DNA from: Ruegeria denitrificans
Lineage (GTDB): Bacteria > Pseudomonadota > Alphaproteobacteria > Rhodobacterales > Rhodobacteraceae
Assembly: GCF_001458295.1 (NCBI RefSeq)
Contig: NZ_CYUD01000019.1
Span: 1-57,574 of the forward strand
DNA: 57,574 nt
Reading direction: 5' to 3'
Shown: piece by piece, positions 26,105-34,548 of the stretch
Position numbering within the stretch: position 1 is the stretch's first letter
How the letters are laid out: each line of letters opens with the position of its first letter
Notes under the pieces: model-generated
The model's input: only the letters and a program-made list of their open reading frames with translations
Database searches by the model: none
Told to the model about the DNA's origin: nothing
Translations under genes and position numbers: made by a program

Positions 26105-26295
26105 CGCTTTACGGCAGGTCTCCTGACTCGCGGGTGTTCGCTCTGCCAACCTTCCCGGTTCCGTTACGAACCAGTGGTATCTTGGCTTCGCTCTCCGTTC
26201 ACAGTTGCGGGGGCAGTTACGGAATTGGTGCCATTGAGCACACCGCACCGTATTCCCTTTTAATCCCATTGGCTTCCGCCAACAGGAACCGAAAA
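26105..26295 (-). promoter_or_regulatory. Cobalamin (B12) riboswitch
   Basis: Read on the minus strand, the element has the conserved order of this class: GGTTCC near the 5' end, AAAAGGGAA, the core CTGCCCCCGCAACTGT, a CCACTG, GGGAAGG and the 3' box GAGTCAGGAGACCTGCC at 26113-26129. It precedes the CbiM gene by about 90 bases. In that interval two hairpins are visible: GCTGGTC/GGCCAGC, and a GCCGCC/GGCGGT stem next to the ribosome binding site. The latter suggests control of translation initiation. Confidence 0.93.
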
Positions 26296-26431
26296 CAAAT
26301 CACCGCTACAATGGAGGCTTCGTTTCTGTCAATTGTCTTTGTGACCTAGCCCGAAGTAAACTCGACCGAAGCAGGATTCACGCAACCGGCAACCTGATCG
26401 ACTGGATAAACCAAGCGTTACCTGAAACCTC

Positions 26432-26462
26432 TTGAAGCTCTAGCTGCTAGAGGCTTTAAGAC
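26432..26462 (+). promoter_or_regulatory. MerR-type metal-responsive promoter, site A
   Basis: A -35 box TTGAAG (26432-26437) and a -10 box TAAGAC (26457-26462) are separated by 19 bp. The spacer contains CTCTAGCTGCTAGAGG, a near-perfect palindrome of the CadR/PbrR/ZntR kind. It lies 61 bases before the L,D-transpeptidase gene. Two similar sites precede the P-type ATPase and the SCO/Dsb operon. Confidence 0.82.
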
Positions 26463-26523
26463 TCGAATTTGATCGCAAAAATGCGATGCAAACACATTTT
26501 ACTTGTGAACCAGGACGGGACCT

Positions 26524-27186
26524 ATGCTGACAAGGCGCCATTTCATTCAATCAACCACAGCGCTGTTCTCGGCGTCTGCGGCCAGCCCATTGTTGGCCAA
26601 AACATGGCCAACCTCGTCGCAAAAGACCTATTGGGATAGCCAAGTCACGCCAGTTGGATACGATCCAGCGACCTCAAATCCGTGGGGCGTTCATGACCGT
26701 TTTTTACCACGACGTGTCGTAGCAAATGATGGTTTGGTGCCCGGTGACATCCATGTCGATGCCGTCGCGCGCTATCTTTACCATATCGAGGAAGGCGGGA
26801 CCGCTATGCGCTATGGCGTTGCCATCGCGCGTGGGAATCTTTACGAGCCCGGCACCTATGTTATCCGGCGCAAAGTCGAGTGGCCGCATTGGACGCCAAC
26901 CGCTTCAATGATCGAGCGCAACCCCGAATACGCGGAATTCAGGGATGGCATGGAACCCGGGCCCCGGAATGCTCTCGGATCTCGAGCTCTTTATCTATAC
27001 GTTGGGGATCGGGATACATATCTCAGAATTCACGGCACACCTCAGCCCAAAAGCATCGGTGGTCGCGCAAGTTCTGGATGTGTTCGAATGATCATGGCAC
27101 ATATCAATGACCTCTACCCAAACGTAAAAATCGGCTCGACCGCTTTTCTATACTCGGCCGAAGATAGCGTCACAGCCCGCTCCTAA
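26524..27186 (+). CDS. L,D-transpeptidase (YkuD/ErfK family)
   Basis: A 220-aa exported enzyme that makes or changes 3-3 cross-links in peptidoglycan or attaches proteins to it. The N-terminus TRRHFIQSTTALFSASAA is a signal, possibly Tat-type. The YkuD domain spans about 75-215. The catalytic motif is complete: HGTPQPKSIGG followed by SSGCVRM with C186. An upstream MerR-type promoter nearly identical to that of the metal-exporting ATPase implies induction by metal stress, perhaps to repair or harden the wall. Copper is known to inhibit L,D-transpeptidases in other bacteria, but whether that matters here is an inference. Confidence 0.93.
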   Translation: MLTRRHFIQSTTALFSASAASPLLAKTWPTSSQKTYWDSQVTPVGYDPATSNPWGVHDRFLPRRVVANDGLVPGDIHVDAVARYLYHIEEGGTAMRYGVAIARGNLYEPGTYVIRRKVEWPHWTPTASMIERNPEYAEFRDGMEPGPRNALGSRALYLYVGDRDTYLRIHGTPQPKSIGGRASSGCVRMIMAHINDLYPNVKIGSTAFLYSAEDSVTARS

Positions 27187-27227
27187 ATTTTGGGCAGCGT
27201 AGGTGGACGTCGCTGCCCTCTTTTTTA

Positions 27228-27500
27228 TCAGGCATCGCGCGCAGCGCAGATCGGAGCCCCATTCGTCGCACGTAATGGTACCAATGTCGTCTCGACAGGT
27301 CCGCTGTGCTCATACCAAAAGCAATTGTCTTCTGGCAAAAGGCGCGCCGTGGCCAGATCCTGCCCCGGCCCTGCCAGCGCAACAACAGTATCTGGCACGT
27401 TCCCTGGTTCGAATGCTTTGCTTTTGCCCCCTGTGAACTGGGCTGTGCAACCAGCAATAGTCGAGACTAACGTGATGGTAATTACGATCCGTATCTGCAT
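27228..27500 (-). CDS. Small putative lipoprotein
   Basis: A 90-aa protein beginning MQIRIVITITLVSTIAGC, a short basic and hydrophobic signal ending in a lipobox (TIAGC, C18). The mature part of about 72 residues contains DNCFWYEHSGPVETTLVPL and a cysteine near the end (APICAARDA), so it may have a disulfide. Similar short lipoproteins of unknown role are common in this group. The ATG at 27500 is chosen because the signal begins there. It converges on the L,D-transpeptidase gene and is divergent from the P-type ATPase. Confidence 0.7.
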   Translation of the reverse strand: MQIRIVITITLVSTIAGCTAQFTGGKSKAFEPGNVPDTVVALAGPGQDLATARLLPEDNCFWYEHSGPVETTLVPLRATNGAPICAARDA

Positions 27501-27626
27501 TGACCTGTTCCAATGTTTTCTGCGTTCTCTACAACTAAATTGCACCCACACGGCCAGCCCGCAAGACGGAATGAAGCATCGACATGGCGGGCAAAGAAGT
27601 CAGACGTAATAAAATTGAAAAAGGTA

Positions 27627-27657
27627 TTGAAGCTCTAGTTGCTATAGGGATTATCTG
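27627..27657 (+). promoter_or_regulatory. MerR-type metal-responsive promoter, site B
   Basis: A -35 box TTGAAG (27627-27632), a 19-bp spacer with CTCTAGTTGCTATAGGG, and a -10 box TATCTG (27652-27657). The layout is the same as at site A. It lies 32 bases before the P-type ATPase start. Confidence 0.82.
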
Positions 27658-27689
27658 CAGAAGACCACAGTGATTCTTGAGGTCTAATC

Positions 27690-30023
27690 ATGTCATCCGA
27701 TACCTATAGCCACGGCCATGACGACGAAATTAAACATGGTCACAACGCATTCAGCAGTGGCGGGTGTGGCGACATCGTCCCCGCCGGGCCTATTCCCAAC
27801 GGCGGCAGAAGCTTTCAGGTCTCTGGCCTCGATTGCGCCGAAGAGGTTGCGATCCTGAACCGGGTCGTCGGCCCGAAAGTTGGTGGTGAAGAGCATCTCG
27901 CATTTGATGTCATCAACGGCCGAATGACGCTTCTTGAAAATGCTGCCAAGCTTTCTGACGAAGATGTCATGCTGCTGGTTGCCAGCACCGGTATGACCGC
28001 CAAACCTTGGGATGACGGAAATGCCGCCCAGGATCAGGCGGCGCATACTGCACGTCAGCGGCGGTTCACCACACTCAGCGGAGGGTTTTGGGCAGCAGGT
28101 TTTGGCTGGCACATTTTCGAAACAGGCATGGGCGGTGCTCTCGGGCTGTTTTCGGGACATGGTGAGGTTCCGATGCCTTTGCCCGAGGCCGCTTTGTTTG
28201 TGGTCGCGATCCTGTTTGGTGTCTGGTTGGTGGCACCCAAGGCCTGGTCTTCGGCGCGTCGCCTTTCGCCGGATATGAACCTTTTGATGGTTGTTGCCGT
28301 CAGTGGCGCCATCGGTCTGGGTGAGTTTTTCGAAGCGGCAACCGTGGCATTCTTCTTTTCGCTCTCTCTTTATCTGGAAAGCTGGAGTGTCGGACGCGCT
28401 CGGAACGCGGTATCTGCGCTGCTTGATCTGGCCCCCCCGACGGTTCGGCTGGTTCGTGCTGACGGCTCAGAGGCAACGGTCCCGGCGGCTGATGTCTTTG
28501 TCGGTGACAGCTTCATCGTTCGGGGTGGGGATCGCATTCCACTTGACGGGGAAGTCATCGAAGGGGCCGGTGCCGTTGACCAGGCTCCAATCACAGGTGA
28601 AAGCGCGTTGGTTCCCAAAGAGCTGGGTGATGAGGTCTATGCTGGCACAATCAATGGTGAAGGCACCCTCAAAATACGAGCGACGAAAACAGCGTCCGAT
28701 ACCGTGCTTGCCAAGATCATCCGGATGGTCGGTGATGCTCATGCTCGCCGTGCGCCGGTTGAGCAGTGGGTTACAAAATTTGCGCGTATCTATACGCCCA
28801 TCGTTATGATCGTCGCAGTGGTTATCGCCCTGATCCCGCCGCTTGCATTTGGCGCATCGTGGGGCTTCTGGTTTTACAATGCACTTGTTCTTCTGGTCAT
28901 CGCCTGCCCCTGTGCACTCGTCATTTCCACACCGGTTTCCATCGTTGCCGCTTTGACCGCTTCGGCCCGGGCCGGGGTTCTGATTAAGGGCGGTACATAT
29001 ATCGAAGCCCCCGGGCGTACCACCGCACTGGCCCTGGACAAGACCGGCACGATCACCATGGGAGAGCCTGAAGTCGCCAATGTCTATCCGCTGGGCGACG
29101 CGTCCGAGCGGGAGTTGTTGGCGAGTGCAGCCAGCCTCGAGGTTCGATCTTCACACCCGCTGGCCCGCGCCATTTTGACCAAGATGGAACAGACGGACAT
29201 TTCGATTTCGACGGCTGAAGATATCCGGACCGTTCCCGGTCGGGGTCTGGAGGGCCGCACCGAGCGCGGCGGCATCTGGCTTGGCTCTGACCGCTTCGCA
29301 GAAGAGAAGGGCTTTGGCGCGTCTATCCCTTCAGAGTTGCGCAACCAAATCGAGAGCGCGGGAAGCACACTTGTGGTTGTCGGGGATGAGAACGGAGTCA
29401 CCGGTTTGCTTGAGCTGCGGGACCGCATTCGCCCCGAAGCCCGAAGCATCGTTGCCCGGCTTCACGCGCAGGGCGTGAAGTCGATCATCATGCTGACAGG
29501 TGACAACGAACAAACCGCGAGAGCGGTGGCAGCCGAAGTCGGTATCGACGAAGTCCGGGCTCAGCTTCTGCCGGAAGACAAGGTCGCTGCGATTGAGGAA
29601 CTGTCAGAACAGCACGAGATGGTCGCGATGATCGGCGATGGCGTCAACGACGCGCCTGCGATGGCTCGGGCACATTATGCGGTTGCGATGGGCGCAGTTG
29701 GGTCAGATGCTGCAATCGAGACCGCAGACATTGCTCTGATGACTGATGACATCGCTAAAGTACCCTGGCTGATCGACCATTCACGTCGAACCATGTCGAT
29801 CATCCATCAGAACATCGGCTTCTCACTTGCGACCAAAGCATTGTTTGTCACGCTGACGGGATTTGGTTTGGCATCCATGTGGGGTGCGATCGCCGCGGAT
29901 GTCGGAGTGTCCTTGCTGGTCGTGGCAAATGCCCTACGGCTTCTGAAAGCTCCGGAAGATCACACCGCCCAGACTGCGGCAAATACCCTTGGCTCGCAGG
30001 GAATAGGCGCTGCGACCACATAA
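27690..30023 (+). CDS. Heavy-metal translocating P1B-type ATPase
   Basis: A 777-aa metal exporter. A His-rich N-terminus (HGHDDEIKHGH) is followed by a degenerate HMA domain (about 40-105) in which the usual CxxC reads GLDCAEE. Then come membrane helices, the actuator domain with TGES, the transmembrane CPC metal site (C406-P-C408), the phosphorylated D450 in DKTGT, the HP locus SSHPLA, and GDGVNDAPA. The CPC class, the His-rich start and the acidic HMA motif fit zinc, cadmium or lead export better than copper. Its promoter has the spacing and palindrome used by CadR/PbrR/ZntR activators. A MerR gene 5 kb away is the likely regulator. Confidence 0.94.
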   Translation: MSSDTYSHGHDDEIKHGHNAFSSGGCGDIVPAGPIPNGGRSFQVSGLDCAEEVAILNRVVGPKVGGEEHLAFDVINGRMTLLENAAKLSDEDVMLLVASTGMTAKPWDDGNAAQDQAAHTARQRRFTTLSGGFWAAGFGWHIFETGMGGALGLFSGHGEVPMPLPEAALFVVAILFGVWLVAPKAWSSARRLSPDMNLLMVVAVSGAIGLGEFFEAATVAFFFSLSLYLESWSVGRARNAVSALLDLAPPTVRLVRADGSEATVPAADVFVGDSFIVRGGDRIPLDGEVIEGAGAVDQAPITGESALVPKELGDEVYAGTINGEGTLKIRATKTASDTVLAKIIRMVGDAHARRAPVEQWVTKFARIYTPIVMIVAVVIALIPPLAFGASWGFWFYNALVLLVIACPCALVISTPVSIVAALTASARAGVLIKGGTYIEAPGRTTALALDKTGTITMGEPEVANVYPLGDASERELLASAASLEVRSSHPLARAILTKMEQTDISISTAEDIRTVPGRGLEGRTERGGIWLGSDRFAEEKGFGASIPSELRNQIESAGSTLVVVGDENGVTGLLELRDRIRPEARSIVARLHAQGVKSIIMLTGDNEQTARAVAAEVGIDEVRAQLLPEDKVAAIEELSEQHEMVAMIGDGVNDAPAMARAHYAVAMGAVGSDAAIETADIALMTDDIAKVPWLIDHSRRTMSIIHQNIGFSLATKALFVTLTGFGLASMWGAIAADVGVSLLVVANALRLLKAPEDHTAQTAANTLGSQGIGAATT

Positions 30024-30025
30024 GA

Positions 30026-30059
30026 GTGGAAGCCGGACTTCAAGGTGTCCGGCTTCCAC
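30026..30059. terminator. Strong bidirectional hairpin terminator
   Basis: GTGGAAGCCGGAC and GTCCGGCTTCCAC form a perfect 13-bp stem with an 8-base loop. It starts 3 bases after the ATPase stop and lies between it and the convergent small membrane gene, so it probably serves both. No clear T-run follows on the plus strand. Confidence 0.75.
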
Positions 30060-30075
30060 CTCTCTTACTGGCGCG

Positions 30076-30240
30076 TTACATCAGGCGCACAACTGCGATC
30101 GAAAGAAAAAACGCCATCAGGCCAAAAGCGATGGCATATCCTGCGGCGTACTGAAGAATATCAAGGCTGTTGCCATTCCGGCACCTTGCCAGGACCCCAC
30201 CCCAAACGGCGCCAACCAAGGCGCCCGCGATTGCCATCAT
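30076..30240 (-). CDS. 54-aa membrane protein of unknown function
   Basis: A short frame on the minus strand encodes a protein beginning MMAIAGALVGAVWGGVLARC and ending LMAFFLSIAVVRLM. It has two hydrophobic helices (about 3-18 and 31-52) joined by a short polar loop, RCRNGNSLD. A GAGG lies 6 bases before the second of two adjacent ATG codons and 9 before the other. Codon use resembles that of the neighbours. It follows the M23 peptidase gene by 99 bases, a stretch with an 11-bp hairpin (CTTCAGGCGCG), and may be the last gene of the metal-linked operon. No homologue is known to me. Confidence 0.6.
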   Translation of the reverse strand: MMAIAGALVGAVWGGVLARCRNGNSLDILQYAAGYAIAFGLMAFFLSIAVVRLM

Positions 30241-30339
30241 CTTACATCCTCTGATTTGGTTCTTCTGCAGTGCAGTTCGCTTCAGGCGCGCATACCGGCA
30301 AACTGATAGCCGCGCACCTGAAGCCGTTTTAAGAAACTC

Positions 30340-31707
30340 TCACGAATTAGATTCGCTTTTTTTGGCGACGGGACTGCCCAGCTGCTTCTCAAGCTGAGCC
30401 CGAGCATTTCTTAAGCGTTTTCGCGTTGCTTCGTTTTCAACCTCGTTATTTGCAGCGGCAGCAAGCCGGTCGTCAGAAAACGGGTCCGTTGGGCGCCCGT
30501 CGACCAATACTTCATAATGAAGATTGGGGCCGGTCGCGGTGCCGGTCGAACCGACACGCACAACCAGTTCACCGGCCTCCACACGCTGACCGTTGGATAG
30601 ACCATCGGCGGTAGCGTTAAGATGCGTATATCGCGTGACCGTGTCCGATCCATGAGTGATTTCAACCACGCGCCCATACCCCCCGCGCCAACCTACATAA
30701 GACACGCGGCCCGGAGCTGTCGCATGTACCGGAGTGCCGCGTGCGGCAGCAAAATCAACACCTGTATGCATCCGCACATTTCCGTAGATCGGGTGTTTTC
30801 GCCGACCAAAGACTGAACTCAGGCGCGCGCCCTCAACTGGCTGTGAAAAGACGCGAAGAAGCTCACCATCGAGATAGATTGTGGCGCTACCATTTTCCGC
30901 GTCCGGCCATGCTATTTCGTAGAGTTGGTCATCAACTTCCAGCGCCGCAAAAATGAGTTGCGGCTGGCCTACCTTTTCGCCGTCGATACTTTCTTCGCGC
31001 CAGAGAAGACGGAGTGTTTCACCTCCTGTCAGATCCTTCCGAAAATCCACTGTGCCGCTCAACATCTGAGCGAGATCCATCGCAAAGCGAACCGGGATCT
31101 TAGCGCTACTCAGTGCATATGAGATCGAAGTTTCGATCTCCGTTTTGAGGGCCAGAATGACTGTGTCGGGTTCTGGTGAGACCACGCGTGTGGAAAACGT
31201 CTCGCTTAGTATCACTTCAATTCTTACGCCATCTTCCACGGCGAGTTCCACACTCCACGGTTGATCCATTGCCGTTTCAACGACTGTTATGGAGTGGCCC
31301 GGGCGTAATCGTCGCAAATCGTACTCAGCGCCTAGAGCAAGTGCGATTTCGGCGCGATCGGTTGCGTTGATCCCGGCTTCAGACAGCACGATGTCGAGTG
31401 TGTCACCCACCGCAAGCTTGCGCGTCCATGTTCGTGAAGGCGGTTCAACAGGTGGTAAAGATTCCTCTGCCTGAATGGGTTTCGGCTGAGCAGGTCGAAA
31501 CGAAACGGGGCTTGGAGCGAGTTCTGCCGATGGTACATTCAACAACGAAACCGATGTGACCTGTGGTTCCGCAGGGAGTTTGGGCACCTGAAAGACCGTG
31601 GGTGCAGGCGCCTTCATTTCAGAACTGTTCGATGCAATGAACACGATCGAAGCAATCGAAACGCTGCTGATCGCGATTGCAGTGGTCGCTAAAATCTTTG
31701 CTCTCAT
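30340..31707 (-). CDS. M23-family metallopeptidase (peptidoglycan endopeptidase)
   Basis: A 455-aa envelope protein. An N-terminal membrane anchor (about 5-27) is followed by a Pro-rich linker, a LysM-like/OapA-like region (about 80-130) and a middle domain typical of the MepM/NlpD-like group. The C-terminal peptidase domain has the zinc ligands MHTGVD, a second His in YTHLN and the LHYEV motif. It probably cleaves cell-wall cross-bridges. It is the last strictly coupled gene of the SCO/Dsb operon; its ATG overlaps the stop of the SCO gene by 4 bases. With the L,D-transpeptidase, this places two peptidoglycan enzymes under the presumed metal regulon. Confidence 0.9.
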   Translation of the reverse strand: MRAKILATTAIAISSVSIASIVFIASNSSEMKAPAPTVFQVPKLPAEPQVTSVSLLNVPSAELAPSPVSFRPAQPKPIQAEESLPPVEPPSRTWTRKLAVGDTLDIVLSEAGINATDRAEIALALGAEYDLRRLRPGHSITVVETAMDQPWSVELAVEDGVRIEVILSETFSTRVVSPEPDTVILALKTEIETSISYALSSAKIPVRFAMDLAQMLSGTVDFRKDLTGGETLRLLWREESIDGEKVGQPQLIFAALEVDDQLYEIAWPDAENGSATIYLDGELLRVFSQPVEGARLSSVFGRRKHPIYGNVRMHTGVDFAAARGTPVHATAPGRVSYVGWRGGYGRVVEITHGSDTVTRYTHLNATADGLSNGQRVEAGELVVRVGSTGTATGPNLHYEVLVDGRPTDPFSDDRLAAAANNEVENEATRKRLRNARAQLEKQLGSPVAKKSESNS

Positions 31708-32330
31708 GAGGTTTCGTCCGTTCTACTTTTCAAAGCGCGACGGATCTTGGGCACAGCGAATTCTCTCTGCTCATGATAGTCGATGGTGCTGACAAACTCG
31801 CCTGTGGGGCTAAACAGGAAAACACTTGCGGTGTGGTTCATGGTGTAGTCGCCATCGTCCATCGGAACTTTTTCATAAGTGGCGCGAAAATCGTCTGCGG
31901 CTTGAGCGATTTGGTCCGATATGCCGACCCATCCGCGAATAGCCGGATGAAAGTAGCTGACATAATCTGCCATCGCTTCGACTGTGTCCCTTTCAGCGTC
32001 TATGGTTATGAACGCGACGTTCAACTCATCCGCGTCCTTGCCCAGATCATCCAGCCAGAGGGAAATGTCTGAGAGTGTTGTCGGGCAAACATCCGGGCAG
32101 TAGGTGAACCCGAAGAACACCATTGTCGCTCGTCCGACCAGCGATTGCGGGGTCACGGGGACCCCTTCGTGATCGACCATGCGAAAGTTCATGTCCGATA
32201 ACGCAAGGGGACGAAGGCGATCAGATTGAGCCGCTCCCGGCCCATCCACTTGCCACCATCCGGCAAAGAGTGTCAGGCCGATTGCACCAACTCCAGCAGC
32301 CCCAAATGTGAGCACGCGTCGCCGTCGCAT
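31704..32330 (-). CDS. SCO1/SenC-family protein (second copy)
   Basis: A 208-aa thioredoxin-fold protein anchored by an N-terminal helix (about 7-27). It has the copper- or redox-active CPDVC motif in FGFTYCPDVCPTTLS and the distal histidine in TMNHTASV. SCO proteins deliver copper to cytochrome oxidase or act as thiol reductases in the envelope. It overlaps the M23 gene by 4 bases and begins at the last base of the upstream PCuAC stop codon. It is diverged from the other SCO protein of this operon (33912-34511), so the pair may have different partners. Confidence 0.92.
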   Translation of the reverse strand: MRRRRVLTFGAAGVGAIGLTLFAGWWQVDGPGAAQSDRLRPLALSDMNFRMVDHEGVPVTPQSLVGRATMVFFGFTYCPDVCPTTLSDISLWLDDLGKDADELNVAFITIDAERDTVEAMADYVSYFHPAIRGWVGISDQIAQAADDFRATYEKVPMDDGDYTMNHTASVFLFSPTGEFVSTIDYHEQREFAVPKIRRALKSRTDETS

Positions 32331-32809
32331 CAGTTCTCGGGGCCTCGCGCAGCAATGCCAAATATCGGAACATTGACGGTCTTTTCTGCGCCATCGGCAA
32401 AGATAAGGATAAGCGTAAAGCTTTCACCTTCGGTCATAGGTCGTTGCAGTCGCATGAGCATTGCGTGGAGCCCGCCGGGCTCAAGCGCAACAAACCCGCC
32501 AGGCGAAATTTCAACCTCGCCAGCTGGTGCCATGGAACTGACGCCCACTGCATTGGTCGACGTCTCATGAATCTCAGGCATCATCGCAATATCTGTGCGG
32601 ATAGACGTCAACGTGACGGCCTCATTGCCGGTGTTGCGGATCGTCATTTAAGCGACCCCCGGCCGGTTGTTGCCGATAGAAGCGCGCGACCAGACATCTT
32701 CAACGACAACATCTTCACCCCCTGCCAGTACCGGCGCCGAGAAAATGACCGTCAGACCGAATGCACTTAGCACACCTGCCAGAAGTGTATTTATTGCAGT
32801 GAGTCTCAT
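32330..32809 (-). pseudogene. PCuAC copper chaperone with an in-frame stop
   Basis: The frame from 32809 encodes a signal peptide (MRLTAINTLLAGV and on) and VVVEDVWSRASIGNNRPGVA. It then meets TAA at 32650-32648 and continues directly as MTIRNTGNEAVTL to the stop at 32330. Intact homologues read VAYMTIRNTG here, so a tyrosine codon has become a stop. The copper-binding pattern is intact downstream: MMPEIHET, MAPAGEV and GLHAMLMRL. A 105-aa product could still start at the ATG just after the stop but would lack the signal peptide and would not reach the periplasm. It may be a true mutation or a sequencing error. GAGAGG precedes the original start. Confidence 0.85.
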
Positions 32810-32827
32810 TGTACCTCTCGCTACAGA

Positions 32828-33487
32828 TCAGCTTTGCAGCGCTGCAATTTCTGCAGCGACCAGGTGTCTCAATTCGGCCTCACCAAACGGATCGAGCGAT
32901 TTGCCGTTGACAAAAAATGTGGGAGTTTGCCGTACACCAACCGCTTCGACATCGGCGCGATCCTGATTGAGTACGCCAACCGTCTGGGGCGCGAGCATTT
33001 GCGCCTGCGCTGCCTCGGCATCCAGGCCCGCGACTGCGGCAATCCGAATAATAAGGCCAGGCTCAGGCGCGCCATGCGCGGCCCACTTGGGCTGCTCCCG
33101 CAGCACGGCCTCCAGCACTGGCTCAAAGACCCCCTGCATGCGTGCCGCCTCTAGCACGCGGATCGCCTCCTCTGAGCCTTCGCCATGGAAAGGGGTGTAC
33201 CGGATCACGACGCGCACGAGGTTTCCATGCTGTGCCATGATGTCCTTCACGACCGGATGAAAGGCACGGCAGGCTTCACAAGCCGGATCGAAAAATTCGA
33301 CGATTGTAACCGGTGCGTCCTTGGGGCCAAGAACAGGCGAGTAAGAACGGATGAGCGTTTCAGCGATCTCAGGTGCGACAGGCTCGGTATTGCTTGAAGC
33401 AGTCGGACGATTCACGTACCAGGTGGCGGCTCCGAAACCGGCACCACCGAATGCGAGAACGGACAAAATCATGCCACGTCTGTTCAT
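32828..33487 (-). CDS. DsbA-family periplasmic thiol oxidoreductase
   Basis: A 219-aa protein with an N-terminal anchor or signal (MNRRGMILSVLAFGGAGFG), a thioredoxin fold with an inserted helical domain, and the active site FFDPACEACRAFHP (CEAC). The cis-proline loop is QTPTFFVNG. The first ATG with AAGGAG is at 33487, overlapping the DsbB stop by 4 bases, so the two are translationally coupled. With DsbB it forms a dedicated disulfide-forming pair, probably serving the SCO proteins or the cell-wall enzymes in the same operon. Confidence 0.92.
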   Translation of the reverse strand: MNRRGMILSVLAFGGAGFGAATWYVNRPTASSNTEPVAPEIAETLIRSYSPVLGPKDAPVTIVEFFDPACEACRAFHPVVKDIMAQHGNLVRVVIRYTPFHGEGSEEAIRVLEAARMQGVFEPVLEAVLREQPKWAAHGAPEPGLIIRIAAVAGLDAEAAQAQMLAPQTVGVLNQDRADVEAVGVRQTPTFFVNGKSLDPFGEAELRHLVAAEIAALQS

Positions 33488-33906
33488 ACTTGTTTCTCCT
33501 TGAGTGAAAGGGCGCACAGAACGCCGATTAGCGCGAATGAAACGAGCGCCATCAGCGGAATCGGGATGCCCAAAACGGTTTGATTTGCGTCCGTGCAGGA
33601 CGGACCGCTAGCTGAGCATGGTTGGATCTTTTCGGGGATCAGACCGGCATACAGGCCCATGTGCCACAAGGCGACAATGGCGCCTCCCAATGCCAGTACT
33701 ATTCCATAGCGGCCCACGTTCTGGTCCTGCCACCAGAGACCAAGCCCCAGTACTATCGCCAATGGGAACATGAACGCACGCTGGAACCAGCAAAGCACGC
33801 AGGGCGTCTGCCCCTGGATCTCTCCAATGAACAGAACAGAAAGAGAGGCAACCAGGGCAAGCGCCCAGGCCAGGCCGAGAAGGGTATCTTTGGAAAATTG
33901 GGGCAT
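33484..33906 (-). CDS. dsbB: Disulfide bond formation protein B
   Basis: A 140-aa inner-membrane quinone reductase with four helices. The first periplasmic cysteine pair is CVLC, in TPCVLCWFQRAFM. The second pair is in the QPCSASGPSCTD loop. It would reoxidise the downstream DsbA-like partner by passing electrons to quinones. It begins 5 bases after the stop of the SCO gene and overlaps the DsbA-like gene. Confidence 0.92.
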   Translation of the reverse strand: MPQFSKDTLLGLAWALALVASLSVLFIGEIQGQTPCVLCWFQRAFMFPLAIVLGLGLWWQDQNVGRYGIVLALGGAIVALWHMGLYAGLIPEKIQPCSASGPSCTDANQTVLGIPIPLMALVSFALIGVLCALSLKEKQV

Positions 33907-33911
33907 AGCTA

Positions 33912-34511
33912 TCAGAGTCTCTGTTCCAGATCCGCAAGAATTTCTTCTGCAGGCGTGCCATATGACCAGGACTGAACGAACCCACCTTCCTCATTGAACA
34001 GAAACAGATGAGAGGTATGCCCCATCGTATACCCGTCCGGTGCAGCGGCTTGTTCGATCCGTTCGTAGAATATCGGAAAGGTCCTAGACGTTTGCGCAAT
34101 CTGTTCTGGCGTGCCTGTAAGCCCAATGATCCCCGCATCGAAAAGTGGTACATACTCGGCCAGGACGGCCGGAGTGTCGCGTTCGGGGTCAATTGAAATG
34201 AAGATGGGTTGCACTTGGTTTGATTGGTTTCCCAAGCCTTCCTGCACTGCTGCTACCTCAGATAGTGTTGTCGGGCATACGTCCGGGCAGTTGGTGAACC
34301 CAAAAAACACCAACATCCATTTGCCCGCAAAGTCGTTCTGCGTACGAACTACGCCAGAGTGATCTGTCAGTTCGAACCTGGCTTCGAACGGGACAGACCC
34401 CTCCTCAATCCGCGCAGGTCTATATTCTGACCACAGCATCAGATAGGCAAATGCCGCCGTTGCGACACCAGCCAGTACCCATAAGATTTTCTGAAATACG
34501 GTCAGTTTCAA
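33912..34511 (-). CDS. SCO1/SenC-family protein (first gene of the operon)
   Basis: A 199-aa protein with one N-terminal helix (about 8-27), the motif FGFTNCPDVCPTTLS and the histidine in TMGHTSHLF. Residues ahead of the helix in a longer reading to 34610 would run through the MerR-type promoter at 34549-34579. The start must therefore lie downstream; I prefer the TTG at 34511, behind GGTGG, before KLTVFQKILWVLAG. It heads the operon that continues with DsbB, DsbA, PCuAC, a second SCO and the M23 peptidase. The presumed role is copper or thiol handling in the periplasm. Confidence 0.88.
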   Translation of the reverse strand: MKLTVFQKILWVLAGVATAAFAYLMLWSEYRPARIEEGSVPFEARFELTDHSGVVRTQNDFAGKWMLVFFGFTNCPDVCPTTLSEVAAVQEGLGNQSNQVQPIFISIDPERDTPAVLAEYVPLFDAGIIGLTGTPEQIAQTSRTFPIFYERIEQAAAPDGYTMGHTSHLFLFNEEGGFVQSWSYGTPAEEILADLEQRL

Positions 34512-34548
34512 AGTTAGCCGTCCACCTGTGATTCTTGTTTCAGAACGG

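Noticed and set aside
32648..32650. PCuAC stop codon as programmed readthrough
   Set aside because: TAA is the most efficient stop and homologues simply have a Tyr codon here; a mutation or error is simpler.
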